Below, in pieces: positions 49,590 through 60,560 of a DNA stretch of 64,000 nucleotides. Origin of the DNA: Pseudisothecium myosuroides (Eukaryota > Streptophyta > Bryopsida > Hypnales > Lembophyllaceae). The stretch covers positions 29,078,245 to 29,142,244 of the forward strand of contig OX637289.1 of NCBI GenBank assembly GCA_951799445.1, read 5' to 3'. The notes below the pieces were generated by a model, which did not search any database, was not told the DNA's origin, and was given only the letters and a program-made list of their open reading frames with translations. Both the position numbers and the translations under genes were made by a program. Each line of letters opens with the position of its first letter. The first letter of the stretch is position 1.

Positions 49590-49990
49590 CGCGTCACAAT
49601 GTTATGTTTCAGAGCTCCAAACCATTGTATTGTAATGTTCAAGCTCCCAAAGGCCAGAGCTCTGAATGCCAGAAACAATGAAAGTCCAGAGTTCTGAATG
49701 CAAACGCTTTCAAACGCCAAGACCAGCAATGAAAGATATTACGTTCAAGTGCCCAGAGGTCTAAAGTCTAGGATTCTTAGAACTAAGAGAACATTCAAGT
49801 TCCCGTAGCTCTACGAAATGGGACCCTTGGACCCCGGCTCCAAACATCCATAGTCCTGAAAATTAGGAGATTCAAGTGTCCAGACCTCTAAAATCTAGAG
49901 CTTTCGAGTGCCCAGATCTTTGAAGAGTGCGCCTATCAAGTGCCTACTGCCTAGAGCTTTTGAAGCTAGGGCATTCTTGTTTACGATAGC
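49590..49990. repeat. Degenerate tandem repeat upstream of the germin-like gene
   Basis: Many imperfect copies of a unit like TTCAAGTGCCCAGAGCTCTAA recur with variable spacing. It lies 80-480 bases upstream of the germin-like start. Confidence 0.6.
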
Positions 49991-49999
49991 TGTGAAAAC

Positions 50000-52900
50000 T
50001 GAGACTTTCAGATTTGCACGACTCAAAAAAAAAGGGAGCTACAGATCCGAGCTTTTAGCAGGATATTGACACAGCCAGCGCCAATTATTTTGATCGAAAC
50101 TAACATGATTTTCGTTTCTTTTCTCAGAACTGGCAATGAGAATTTGGAATAATAAGTCTATACGACTAACATTCAGTCCACAGCATCGCATACAACAAAT
50201 CGAAAAGTGCCGAAAATGACGCATATACTGCTTCAAGCAACACACCACTTCACTGAATCAAACCAGTAGAGCGCAATGGATTGCCCAGACGATTTTGCTT
50301 TAGAAACGCGGGACCATTGAAAGGCCATCAAAGAAAATCAGTGCCACAAATTTTCAATGTTAGCAACCTGCAAACCGGGAACGGCAGTCCGTGCTAGATT
50401 TAAAGAACAGTCTCCCTGCATGTGTGCTTTCCACACGCCTTGGTCAGGAATACAGTAGACCACCCAAACACACTCTTCGCTCACACTATCACATCAAACC
50501 AGCAATATGCTCATTCTCTACAAATGTCAAGTTCCAAACAAGGAAGACGTAAACTAGACAAGTGCGCTTACCTAGATTCCGGTCTTGTCGATCAGGATCG
50601 AAGAAACGCACACAGTGAGCACTGGTAGAGTTTCAGCAAGACGCTGAACCGATACAGTTTATACGAGAGCTCAGCTTCAAGAAGGCTGGCAGGTGAGCGG
50701 ATTCCAAGGGATTTCAAAAGTACTGAAGCTTCGGATAAATTCTTATTACGTTATTCTAGATAGATCGGTCGATAATTCTCACTTGGTTGCTGGCCGGCGT
50801 CCGGTTGTAACTCGATCACCACGCTGTGCATGTACGGACTGGTAAACGATGCGTATCGGACTGTAAAGGGGCCTGATCGGACTCGGCGATGTGTGGGGCA
50901 TTCAATTTAGCGCCTTGTGGCGGCAAGAGCTTGCATTCCTTGCCGGAATGAGTACTGGTAGGCAGGTACGGCATGGGACGCTGAGAGGAGTGGGGATGAG
51001 TTTCGGATTACAGGGGCTATTTGCGGCACACGAGTTGAAGCCAAAGTTGCGAAATGAATCTGAGCGAAGGGCACGCCTTGTACAGATGGGGTGAATGTCG
51101 GCATGGACTGGAAAGTCAAACACCTACCCCATCCCCATCCACCTACTTCAGGATCTCAAGTGCCTGAGAAAATGTAAAACGCCGCATTGTAGGGCAGGTA
51201 AAATCTTAAACTTGATTAAATAGGAGTAGGGTCGTCTGTTTTCACTCGGTTGCATTCGGTGAAGGTGGAACTGTGCAACAGTGTTTGGGGAGAAATTTGA
51301 GCCCAACCAGCTGGTATACGTAGTTTTCTATTGGTAAACAGCCCGGGTACGCAACTCTTGTATCATATGGCCCTGATTATAATCACTTATAATGTATTTT
51401 AGTCTAATCTCAAGGAATATAATTTGTTTTAATGTAAGAAACTTTGGTAGCCCTTTCAACAAGGAATCCAAAGATGTAATTGTATATAAGAAATGAACAT
51501 TCTTTGAGGATATAATAGCATTCAAAACTTAATTATATGAATTTTTCTAATTATACATGTATCATATGCCAAGCTACCCAACTATTAGGGCTTTCATTAG
51601 AGAAAATCTGGGCCTATGGAGGGCTGTTTGACTTTTGGCCATGATACAATAAAAGTGAAATAAGAAAGTATTTTTCTTAAAATATTTTTTTGGGAAAAAA
51701 AATTTAAAATTTTAAAAATAAAATTTTAATCGTGAATCCAACGGGGCACAAAAGTTGATACAAATTGCTAAGATTCTCTGTGACAACTTTTGGATTGATT
51801 TTTTTTGCCTTTGCACATCTGCATGTAGGCAAATGATCTTCCAAAGGCTTAAAATTTTCTCTAATGTTAATCCCTAAAATTCCTTCATGTTTAGAGGCTT
51901 GAAATTGCTTCAAAATTCTTGTCCCTAAAGTGAGGTCTAAATCTTCATCAATATTTATTTTTTAACAAATCCAATTATAGGATCCTTTGGTTAACTTGTT
52001 CAAGTACATTGTCCCAAAATTTTAGAATGAATATCCCCACCAAGTGCAAGTACAATGTGCCTAAACTTCAAAATGTAGGCTTTTTAAGCCCTTCCAAGAG
52101 GTGAAGTTTTGTTTTTCAACATTTTTGGAAAAAAATGCGTATGTCCTATAACTTGTGCATTTTAGTCAATAAGTTGGAAAATGGTTTGAAAACATATGCA
52201 AAAAATTTAACCAAAAACTTTCATAATGCCACATTTAACTACTTCATTACAAGGGATTCGAACCCTTGTTGGGGCCACGAGTTCCCTACCCTTGTTCCCA
52301 CTTTGGGAACCGTAAAGCACGTAAAGCACTTAAAAGACAACTGGTCAGAATTTTCTTCTTTCCCGCGTTCTTGTGGCACGAAACTGGCTCGTTCTTGTGC
52401 CGCTTCGTCCATGCGAGTTGTGCTGCCATGCATGGTGGGTTTCCTCCGGAGCTACAATCCTAGGGATTTGTGCCTTGTGATTCAATCTTTAGAGCAGGTT
52501 GAGTGATGAGAGCCTTGTGTGCGGAACTGATAGGGAGCTCCATTTAAGATGAGGGATTAGGATTTATGCAAGAAACTACCTAAGTAACAATCCATTGCAA
52601 TTGATATTGTGTTGTTGTATAGTCGTTATGTTTCAATCGATGAGGCCTCGATGCGAAGTAGAAAGCATTTTGACTTCCAAAGTTGGAAGCAATGGTAGTT
52701 GGGTACCAGTGCGGGTAGGAATTAGTTCTTGGGTGACACTACAACCTGAGAAGTAAGGTGGACATCCTAAGGATGCTTACGAGCATTCTGAGGAAGGAGG
52801 TTACAAAGCAAGGGTGATGAAATTTTGCTTTAAACAAGGCTCAACAATTGTGTCTGATGTTTTAGTTCAACATGTCTACACACACCGACAAGTGAAGTTG

Positions 52901-53092
52901 AACGCAAAGAATTTACATGGAGGCTGTAACTGTAAGTCCTCTATAAACTTTGTCAATTTTTCCATGAGATATCCACTTGGTCAATATGTAATTCTTATAA
53001 GTTGCAAATTGAGCTTGTAACACTATCAAGCACGAAACAACAATCGAACTTGGAACTGGAAATGTGGATTTTGAGAGTCTGAAAATGGCAAA
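50000..53092. other. Intergenic stretch, germin-like gene to 53 kb
   Basis: No gene is recognised. It contains the inverted relative of 10130-10640 at about 51960-52240 (the empty site for the element D insertion). 52.8-53.05 kb could hold upstream exons of the unrecognised frame at 53093. Confidence 0.4.
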
Positions 53093-55293
53093 GTGAGTGA
53101 ACAGTGTTGGTGTGAAGGAAGTGGAGATGGGCCAATATGTCTTTCTTATAAGCATCGTTGGGTTCTTGCAGACTTATACTTGTCTTCCTACCAAGACTGG
53201 ATTGACCCCAAGTCCATTCTTGATGTCCTATACATGTTACATGCAGATGTGGGTGAAGCCCAACGAGGAGAGCAGACTCACAAATCTCTCTTGAAAATAG
53301 GTGTCTATTTCTACAATGCTATCTATTATCCAGAAGAAGGGGGTGGCAAACTAGAAATGATACCGCTTCCTAGTTTTGATGACCCAGAATGGTCACTGCC
53401 GGATATGGCAACTTCTGAATCTTTAAGGAGTCGTCTTCGTTCTGATTTTTTAGGAGTGATGAAACTCACTGTAAGTTCAAAGTTGACTCACATTGTATAA
53501 ATTATGCCGGTCCACGTTATGGTGGATTTGTTTGCACCTGCAGCAATGTATCGGACAACTACTTTGTTTGTATTCAAAAATCTTACACAGGGGGTATTTG
53601 ATTCAATTATGGACGAAGGTTGGGATATTAAAATTAGTATCGGCATGGACGTCATCAAATGTGTGGTGGACCGATCAAGTATAGTATTTCGATACCACCT
53701 TGGAAGATCCATGTTATACTGTAATTTTCATTACAATCGGCAGAGGCTTCAAAGAGGATCTGAATGGGAGAATCTTGAACGTGTTGATCATAATGAATTA
53801 GTGAAAATGAATTGTGAAATCCCTAGCCACGAAGCAATTCTGCAGCTAGAAGTTGGATCCTTATGGTCTCTATCAAGTGTGCGAGAAGAAATCAACATCT
53901 ATTTTGGATACAGCAATGAAGAATATAGCATGTGTATCATTGACAATGGCCACATTCGTGAAAAGGTATGAACAACTAAAGGCTCAAACTCCTCAAAGTT
54001 CAGATTCTTGGTTTGATACTTCAATCATTGCAGTATTATGCTTACTTATTTAGCTGGGGTATTGGCCAGGAACTTCAAGATTAGTCGACTTTGAACTTAC
54101 AGTGAACGACATTGAATTTACGATGAATTCTTAGAATTGTGTGAACGCCTTGTAAAAGCAGATAGTGTGTGAAAATCAACTATTAGTTGACCAGAGGAAA
54201 CCAAGGACGTTACTACCTGGTGCAGAACTGAATGATTAGCTAAGCTTAGCGTGATTAGCTTATGAGCAGTACTTATGTGCTTTCTGTATTTCTTAAATTA
54301 AGAGACTTGAGCCACCCTTTTGTACAGAAACTAAATAGTGTAACTGCAACAGTGACTGATGAATTTCATTTCATCTTCCAATTCACTGTTTAACCATAAT
54401 TTTCTGGGTTTCAAACTGCAGTTTGGGATGTACTTAATCTCATGCGTTGATAGAGCTCCTACAGGTGATTTTCACTACTAGCGGATTCATATTGTCACTA
54501 TGAATCAGAGGAGCCGAGTATTTGCTTACATAGCTTCATTAGCTTAGCTTATCATCTTCGAGGGAAATCAGAAGAGACTAGACTTCCTCTCTTTCCGTCT
54601 TTTTTAGGCGACTAGACTTCAGATTACTTTTCTTTTCATTTGGTGTCTGGACCATGTTTCTAGCTAAGTAGTGCATGCCCTTCATTCAGTTTGGGTTGGG
54701 TTGGTGGTTCCATTCAATCAAGGCGGAGCAATAGATCCAGCAGTAGCAATCGGCTTCACTAATAAGTTGAACTTCTTTTAGTCACCCGATCTTTCAATCT
54801 CCAAGGGAGTGAGCTAATAGAAGGTTATACAATATACGCAACCTATTAGTGAACTTATTAGTTAAGTAAACATAGTACTGATTATCCTGGGGAAGAAACA
54901 TTTAGTGAAAAATAAAATGAACTTAAATTTGGTTATTTGGGAATTTCTATGAACTTACCAGCTGGAATTTATTCATGTGAGTTGGTTACATTTCGAGCCA
55001 AAATTGCTGTGTAAAGATGTGGCAAAAGTTCATGTTTGGTAGGGGAGCCTCTTCTAGCAAATCCTCCGATCAATGCCGCTTCTCACTATTCAAATTGAGT
55101 GTGACAAAGTTCATAAACGCTTCAATTGCTTACTTAGCTTCATTCATCTTTTTCTAACTTGGATTCACTGTTATTTTATCAGGTCAATGTCCGAAATGAA
55201 AAGAACAAAAGTGTGGCAGAAGTACTTCCACCTAGATCACTGCGAATCTTGCTACGAGGTATCAATGGCATTGCTCATCTCAGCCTCTTGTAA
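53093..55293 (+). pseudogene. Unrecognised reading frame with one in-frame stop and a possible downstream exon
   Basis: Two open stretches, 53093-53500 and 53504-53965, lie in the same frame and are separated only by a TAA at 53498-53500. Together they would code about 290 residues. Visible pieces include KLEMIPLPSFDDPEW and MPVHVMVDLFAPAAMYRTTT. A GTATGA donor at 53966 follows a phase-0 codon, and a phase-0 acceptor before 55183 opens VNVRNEKNKSVAEVLPPRSL up to a TAA at 55291-55293. I recognise no domain. Composition looks coding (mixed, not low complexity). Options are a host gene with a nonsense mutation, a second gene of the broken element at 55.6-60.6 kb, or a chance frame. Excising a putative 73-nt intron (53471-53543) does not restore frame. 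Confidence 0.35.
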
Positions 55294-55589
55294 GTCAAGT
55301 GTTTCACTTGGTACCCATCTACTGCCTTTTCTTGTACAGTTAGCTCGCCACTCCGCAGCATGAGCAGCTGCAGAGTAATTGAGAGAAGCTTCTCTTCTCT
55401 TTCGAATACGTTCTTCATCTTGCTCATCCACACCTTTGTCTAGATTGTTTTGAGTATCTTTGTTCCGGAAACGGTGAAGAATAATTCTGTACCAGTGCTC
55501 ATACGTCTAGAGGAATGGATTTTTTTAATTCTTAGAACTGCCGTGTTGGGTATGTCGATGATACCCAGCTTTTGCAACGTGGTGGGAGA

Positions 55590-56790
55590 ACTTCATCCCC
55601 TGGCACGACCACATAGAGAGAGCCATATTCTTGTACAAACCATGGACCATGTTTGATGAAGACATGCTGTTCAAGTTTTTTGCCAAGGTACCAACAAAAC
55701 TGAATTAGCACCATGATGTTGAATTAGCTAGCCACAAATCACAATGATGAACTAGCAGATTGAAGTTCAATTGTAAATTGAACTTTGTTAATCATCAAAG
55801 TTAAAGATCTTTGTTAATTACCAAGTAGTGGGTCACGTGTTGTTCTCCAAATACAGTGACAAATAGACGTCCAAATTCATCAGAGAGTCTTTTGAATGAC
55901 TTTTGCTCTAGCTCTGTTAGTTTCAATCCAGTGAAATAGGGTAGAAGCTTTTCAAGCGCTGCCCAAACAATCATTCTTTCACGTCTTACAGATCTGTCAC
56001 TGCTAGTGTTCCTCTCGGCAATGATTATATCTCGCCATACTTTGTCAGTAACCCTCCAGTGGGCAAAGTTGATTTCCGGAAGAGCTTTAATGCATGGATG
56101 CCATTGACAGATGGTTTATTGGGCACATTATTAGCCTTGCTTGATAAATCCACGTCCTTAAAGATTCTCACAGCACCACCATACATGCATGTTGCTGAGA
56201 GTATCTTCTCAATGTCATGAACGGCTGTTGTTTGAATAGTCTTGTCTCTAATAGTCCAGACATACTGGAAGTGTAGGTGCAGTAGCTTCTCACATATGCG
56301 GTTTAGTGCATGGAGAGTGCAAATATGCACTCGCTATAGTGGAATATCAAGTATCGGCTTCCATCTTGATAGGGATGTCTCCTCAGGTTTGCTTGTAATA
56401 ATCCTAGCAAATAAACCTCCTTCCCAAATAGGGGTTCTTTTTTGAGCAGCTAATCGAGCTTGAGCCTCGGTAGTAATCACCGTCTTAGTCTTTTGTTGAT
56501 TGCAAAAGATACATGGGTATTTAGAATTTGCTCCTCCATGCAAACCGTACAATGACTTAATTGTCTTCATATCGGCTGCTAGGTGCCACTAGACTGGAAA
56601 AGAACCAATTCCTTCTACAAATAGTAGTTGCCCTGCTTCTTGCTTTTGAATGAGATCGAGTATCATGGTTTGTGTAAAAATCCAGCTTAGAACTTCGTGA
56701 TTCTCCTTGGGGCCGGGACTCTGAAGCATCCAATAGGCCATATTTCACGCTCACTTTGTACTGAAAATTACTCATCATTGCCTTTGACAA
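55590..56790 (-). pseudogene. C-terminal part of a broken CxxC-containing, transposase-like gene
   Basis: Minus-strand coding remains spread over frames. In order: KENHEVLSWIFTQTM, then LLFVEGIGSFPV, an in-frame TAG near 56590, WHLAADMKTIKSLYGLHGG, ANSKYPCIFCN (a CxxC pair), then LHALNRICEKLLHLHFQYVW, and after a frame change near 56030-56080 INFAHWRVTDKVWRDIIIAE and WAALEKLLPYFTG. A last piece at 55590-55690 reads WSCQGMKFSHHVAKAGYHRH. From memory, the order of a WHLAADMKTIKSL-like block, ANS plus CxxC, a His-rich helix and a CQGMxxSHH-like block resembles uncharacterised proteins common in cnidarian and sponge genomes that look transposon-derived. That link is unverified. At least two frame breaks and one stop show this copy is dead. 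Confidence 0.5.
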
Positions 56791-57170
56791 TTATTGGATT
56801 CAATGCGCGATTCATGAGCGTTATACTCACTCTCTCTAATTTTTCTGCATGGACTATTTTTGCTTCGTCCATCTTCATGACAAATATGAGTGGATCATTG
56901 CCCATTTTTGTTAACAAGTTAACAACAAGTACTTACCATTATGTCAGGGTTCATAGTTTAGAGAAATTTCTTAAAGATCAATACAGACTGCTAGAGAGAA
57001 TCAAGGATCGGACACTATGGTCCTGTAGCTGATTCTTCTTCTTCAGTCTATCATTAAAGTATTATTAATTTGCAACTAGTAATACAAAGGCGCACATCGT
57101 AGGTCAATTATGTGGACTTGGGATTGGGTATTGGTGGCTGCTCCCTGCCCACAAGCTCGTGATCAGGAGC

Positions 57171-57301
57171 GTTATTCAGGGATCGAAATGTTATTCATTG
57201 GACAGTCAGAGATCAAAATGTTATTCAAGGATCGGAGTGCTAGTCAGGGATTGGAATGTTAGTCAGGGATAGGAATGTTAGTCAAGGATTGGAGTGTTAT
57301 T
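57171..57301. repeat. Short minisatellite
   Basis: About six imperfect units of roughly 20 bp like GTTAGTCAGGGATTGGAAT, inside the likely intron of the broken minus-strand gene. Confidence 0.8.
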
Positions 57302-57580
57302 TATCTGATTGGATCAAAATTTGAAAGTGCTTAATTATGAGTATCCGGTTCCTTTGAGTCCTTAGGTTTCACGAAACTAAAACGTTCAAGATCATTCTAT
57401 ATTCCATAAATGTTTCAAAAAACCATATGTCAGGGTTCATATGCTAGCACTCATTCGAATTGAAATCTATACACTGAATTACAGAAAATTCGATTTCCAA
57501 ACGGGAGACTTGGAGCTCAAGTAGCACACACTTCATTACCAGCACTTCATTAGGAAGAGTATAGTGCTAGGAGTGCTTAC

Positions 57581-57913
57581 CGCTTGTTGTGATGCCGTAT
57601 AAACGAACCATGGTTCATTGAACCATCTCAACATCGAGGAACAAGTTATTAAACTGGTCCAGCTTTAGGCATTGTTTTTCTTTCTTTTTTTCTTTTTGGA
57701 TCCCTACGCTCATATTAAAACTATTAGTGATATACTTATGTTCACCCACCAAACTAGAGAGCTTATTGTTTAGCTCTTTCCTCAATTCAGCAACCTTGTG
57801 AGGGTTTGGAAGGCACCCCAATCGCAGCCCTTTGTTGGCTGACCGCAATCCCCCTTTGAACTTACGGTATATTGCTCCGTAGTCGCTCTGCGTAATTCCA
57901 CTCTCATCACACG
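57581..57913 (-). pseudogene. Middle exon of the broken transposase-like gene, downstream side of the CACTA insertion
   Basis: Minus-strand frame continuing the coding segment at 59201-60268 once the CACTA element is removed: the junction reads ILET then CDESGITQSDYGAIYR. It goes on through FKGGLRSANKGLRLGCLPNP and VAELRKELNNKLSSLVGEHK. A TGA at 57615-57617 interrupts it shortly before a GTAAGC splice donor at 57580; the frame after the stop (TMVRLYGITTS) still looks coding, so the stop is probably a late mutation. No named domain is recognised. Confidence 0.5.
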
Positions 57914-59200
57914 CACTATAAGAAAACCACATTTTTGGCGATGTTTTACCACTAACATGCGATGTCCGATAAAACATGACAATATCGGAGGACATTTGGC
58001 CAGACAAGGTAGATTTTCGTGGATGTTGCGAAAAACACTAGCACATTTCTGTAAATCAAAGTTGATGTTATCATTGACGTTGCCATTTTATTTGACATGA
58101 CTAAAGAGTAAAGACATACTGATGTTTTTTGGAACGTCCAAAAAAACATAGACTGCCACGTCAACAAGTAGACAAATTTTGATTATGGATAAGTTTGTAA
58201 AAATTACTATGGTCTATGGTAAAATGTTGACCATATGTGAAAATTTAGGGGAAGGGCAACCACATGGCATGCTTTGCAAAAAAAGGGAAATGAATGGATG
58301 TGCACCATGGATGAAAAGAAATGGTCTTTATACAAGTGAAGTGGTAGGAAGTGAAGGAATCTATATGGGATATGTAAAGCAAGAATTGTGTTCAATGCAA
58401 AATGTCTGAAACAACATTGTCGAGATGTCTGAAACAACATCAAGATGTCTGAAACAACGTGGAGACTTACAATAGTCAAGTTCCCATTTTTAGTTATCCC
58501 ATATCTTTTGTCTCACTATGGACGGACAATGGATACAAATAGGACCTCTCAACCCTTTATTTTTACTAACTTTTAATGAAGTAATTCCTTCATTTGGCCA
58601 TCAAAAATTCTCTTGATGGTAGATGCTAAGTGTTTTTAAATTCTTGTTGAATTCGACAATTTATTTTATTTTATTTATTTTATTTTATTTTATTTTTAAA
58701 TAAATGTTTTCTACTGACCTTGACTTATGGGTATAGTATGCAGCAGTTGATGTCTCCAAAAACGTCTCTCTAGACGTCTAAATTGACATTTCAAAAAGAA
58801 ATATTAAAATTTTAAAATGGCATGAAAGTGTGCTGACTAGGCATGCCATGTCAGCTATTGGGGGGTCCACTTCACTTTTTCCCGGGTCCACATCACAGAC
58901 CACGTCAGCAACGAATTGGATGAAAAAAATTCCTATGTGGCACTACCAGCCCATGTGGCGCTTATGTGGAGCTGAGCTGTTCGCCAAATGGCGCACTATG
59001 GGGACCTTCAAAGAGCATGTCATGAGTGATGTCAAAAAAAAACAAGACCAAATCATGCATGTTTTTTGAAATTTTAGGACGTTTTTGCACATCAATTATA
59101 ACAGATTTTAGGTGACATCCACGATGACAACATCCCGTATCAAAATCGACATCACGCCACATTTTTTCAACATCACAAAAAACACGAATTTCTTATAGTG
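57914..59200. mobile_element. CACTA (En/Spm-type) non-autonomous DNA transposon, 1,287 bp
   Basis: The ends are inverted copies of CACTATAAGAAA, with CACTA at 57914-57918 and TAGTG at 59196-59200. The target duplication is 3 bp, ACG at 57911-57913 and at 59201-59203, as expected for this superfamily. Similar subterminal motifs occur near both ends (variants of GATGT and TGATGT). No transposase frame is visible inside; there is a short TTTTA-rich stretch at 58661-58697. It sits inside the coding exon of the broken minus-strand gene. Confidence 0.88.
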
Positions 59201-60560
59201 ACGTCTCCAGAATGGATTCAGGACCCATTACTTTGTCAATTCTCTCAAGATACTGATTGGTTGTTTGAATTGCTATACCCGACAAGGCCGGTAGCTCCAT
59301 CATAGAACTAACTTCTCTCTTTGATAGAATCAATCCCAAAACTTTTCCAGTTTGCATCTGGACTTCTTGTGTTCCACATAAATGCTTATGTGTTGAAGCA
59401 ATTGAATTCTCTAGTTGAATTCTGCCCACAGTGGATGGAGCTAAAATTTGACGTGCAAGACGTCGAACAGCTTTAGCTTGACCACCGTTAGGCGCAAGCT
59501 CGCTCAAGTCACATTGAGTCCTTATTTGTGAACGCACACCGTAAGGGGTCTGGACAAGACGATTTAATTTCCTTTTATAACAATTCAATTCTTTAGTGAC
59601 TCCTGATAGCCTGTTTTCTAGAGAGGAGATTTCTGTCATATGGATGATTTTCAGTTCCTCAAGTTTTTGAGCAATTTCGTCTCTCAAACTGCTTAATAAT
59701 TCTTGTTGTGATGAATTTTTTGCTAAAGCTCTGGATAGCTGATTTCATGGTCAGAGTTCAGTGCGCAGATTTTGGCTTGTAAGCGTTGCAGCTCATCCTG
59801 CATAATATTCAGCGTACTACGTAGATCTCCAGTTTCTTGGATGGAGTTGCTTGTAAGTTCATCAACACGCCTTTGCAACACTCCGATCTCAATCTCTTTT
59901 CCTCTAACAATATCTGCCGTTCGTCCGCTGCTTCTCTCAATGTGGTTTATGTAACCCAACAACCCCTCCTCACCTTCGGCTATAAATTCCAGCAACTCTG
60001 CAAGTGATGAAAATTTGGGACGCTTTCCAATACGAGAATCTACTGGGTACAATGACCCATCTAACCAGAGATCTACATTCTTCTCTCCAATTCGTCTCTT
60101 TTCGGGAAAAGATAAATTCGCTACTTGATCATGTAGAGGACGTCCCCGAATGATCAGAGGTTTATACTTTCCGACGATCCACGCTTGGATTTTGTAAGTA
60201 GAAGGATTCTCCAAGTTAATGTTGGAGGCCCAAGCAAGGCAAAACTGGTAATCTATAAAGTTGGTCATTAGTTAATATTTTTTATTTTTATGGTTGATTA
60301 TGCATTAACCAAAGTTTTATTGTTGCAGCTGGAACAGTTGAAGTGGCACCAAGCAAAAAGATGTCACGGGACTGGTTATGTCGATGAGCAACCATTACCT
60401 GAATGTGAAGAATGCCACCCCTACTCTGACCTTCCTCTTTTGGCTCCACGTACTCCATGTAAGCCTCATTCTGATAAAAGCAGGTCCCATTCCTACAGAC
60501 GGAAACAACAAGTTCTGTTACGGTGAACCATTGCTTGAAAGCTAAATTACATAGATTCAC
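59201..60560 (-). pseudogene. N-terminal coiled-coil part of the broken transposase-like gene
   Basis: Possible first exon 60560-60400 (ends near GGILHIQ with a GTAATG donor), then a long exon from about 60256. It codes FCLAWASNINLENPSTYKIQ, WLDGSLYPVDSRIGKRPKF, and then a heptad-like coiled coil from about 59990 to 59580 (rich in Glu, Leu, Gln, Arg). The frame changes near 59723-59735: one frame ends ISYPEL-stop, while the other continues LSRALAKNSSQQELL and runs to 59201. The shift looks like a one-base indel rather than an intron. The reading frame is then cut by the CACTA element. No catalytic motif is seen in this part. Confidence 0.5.
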
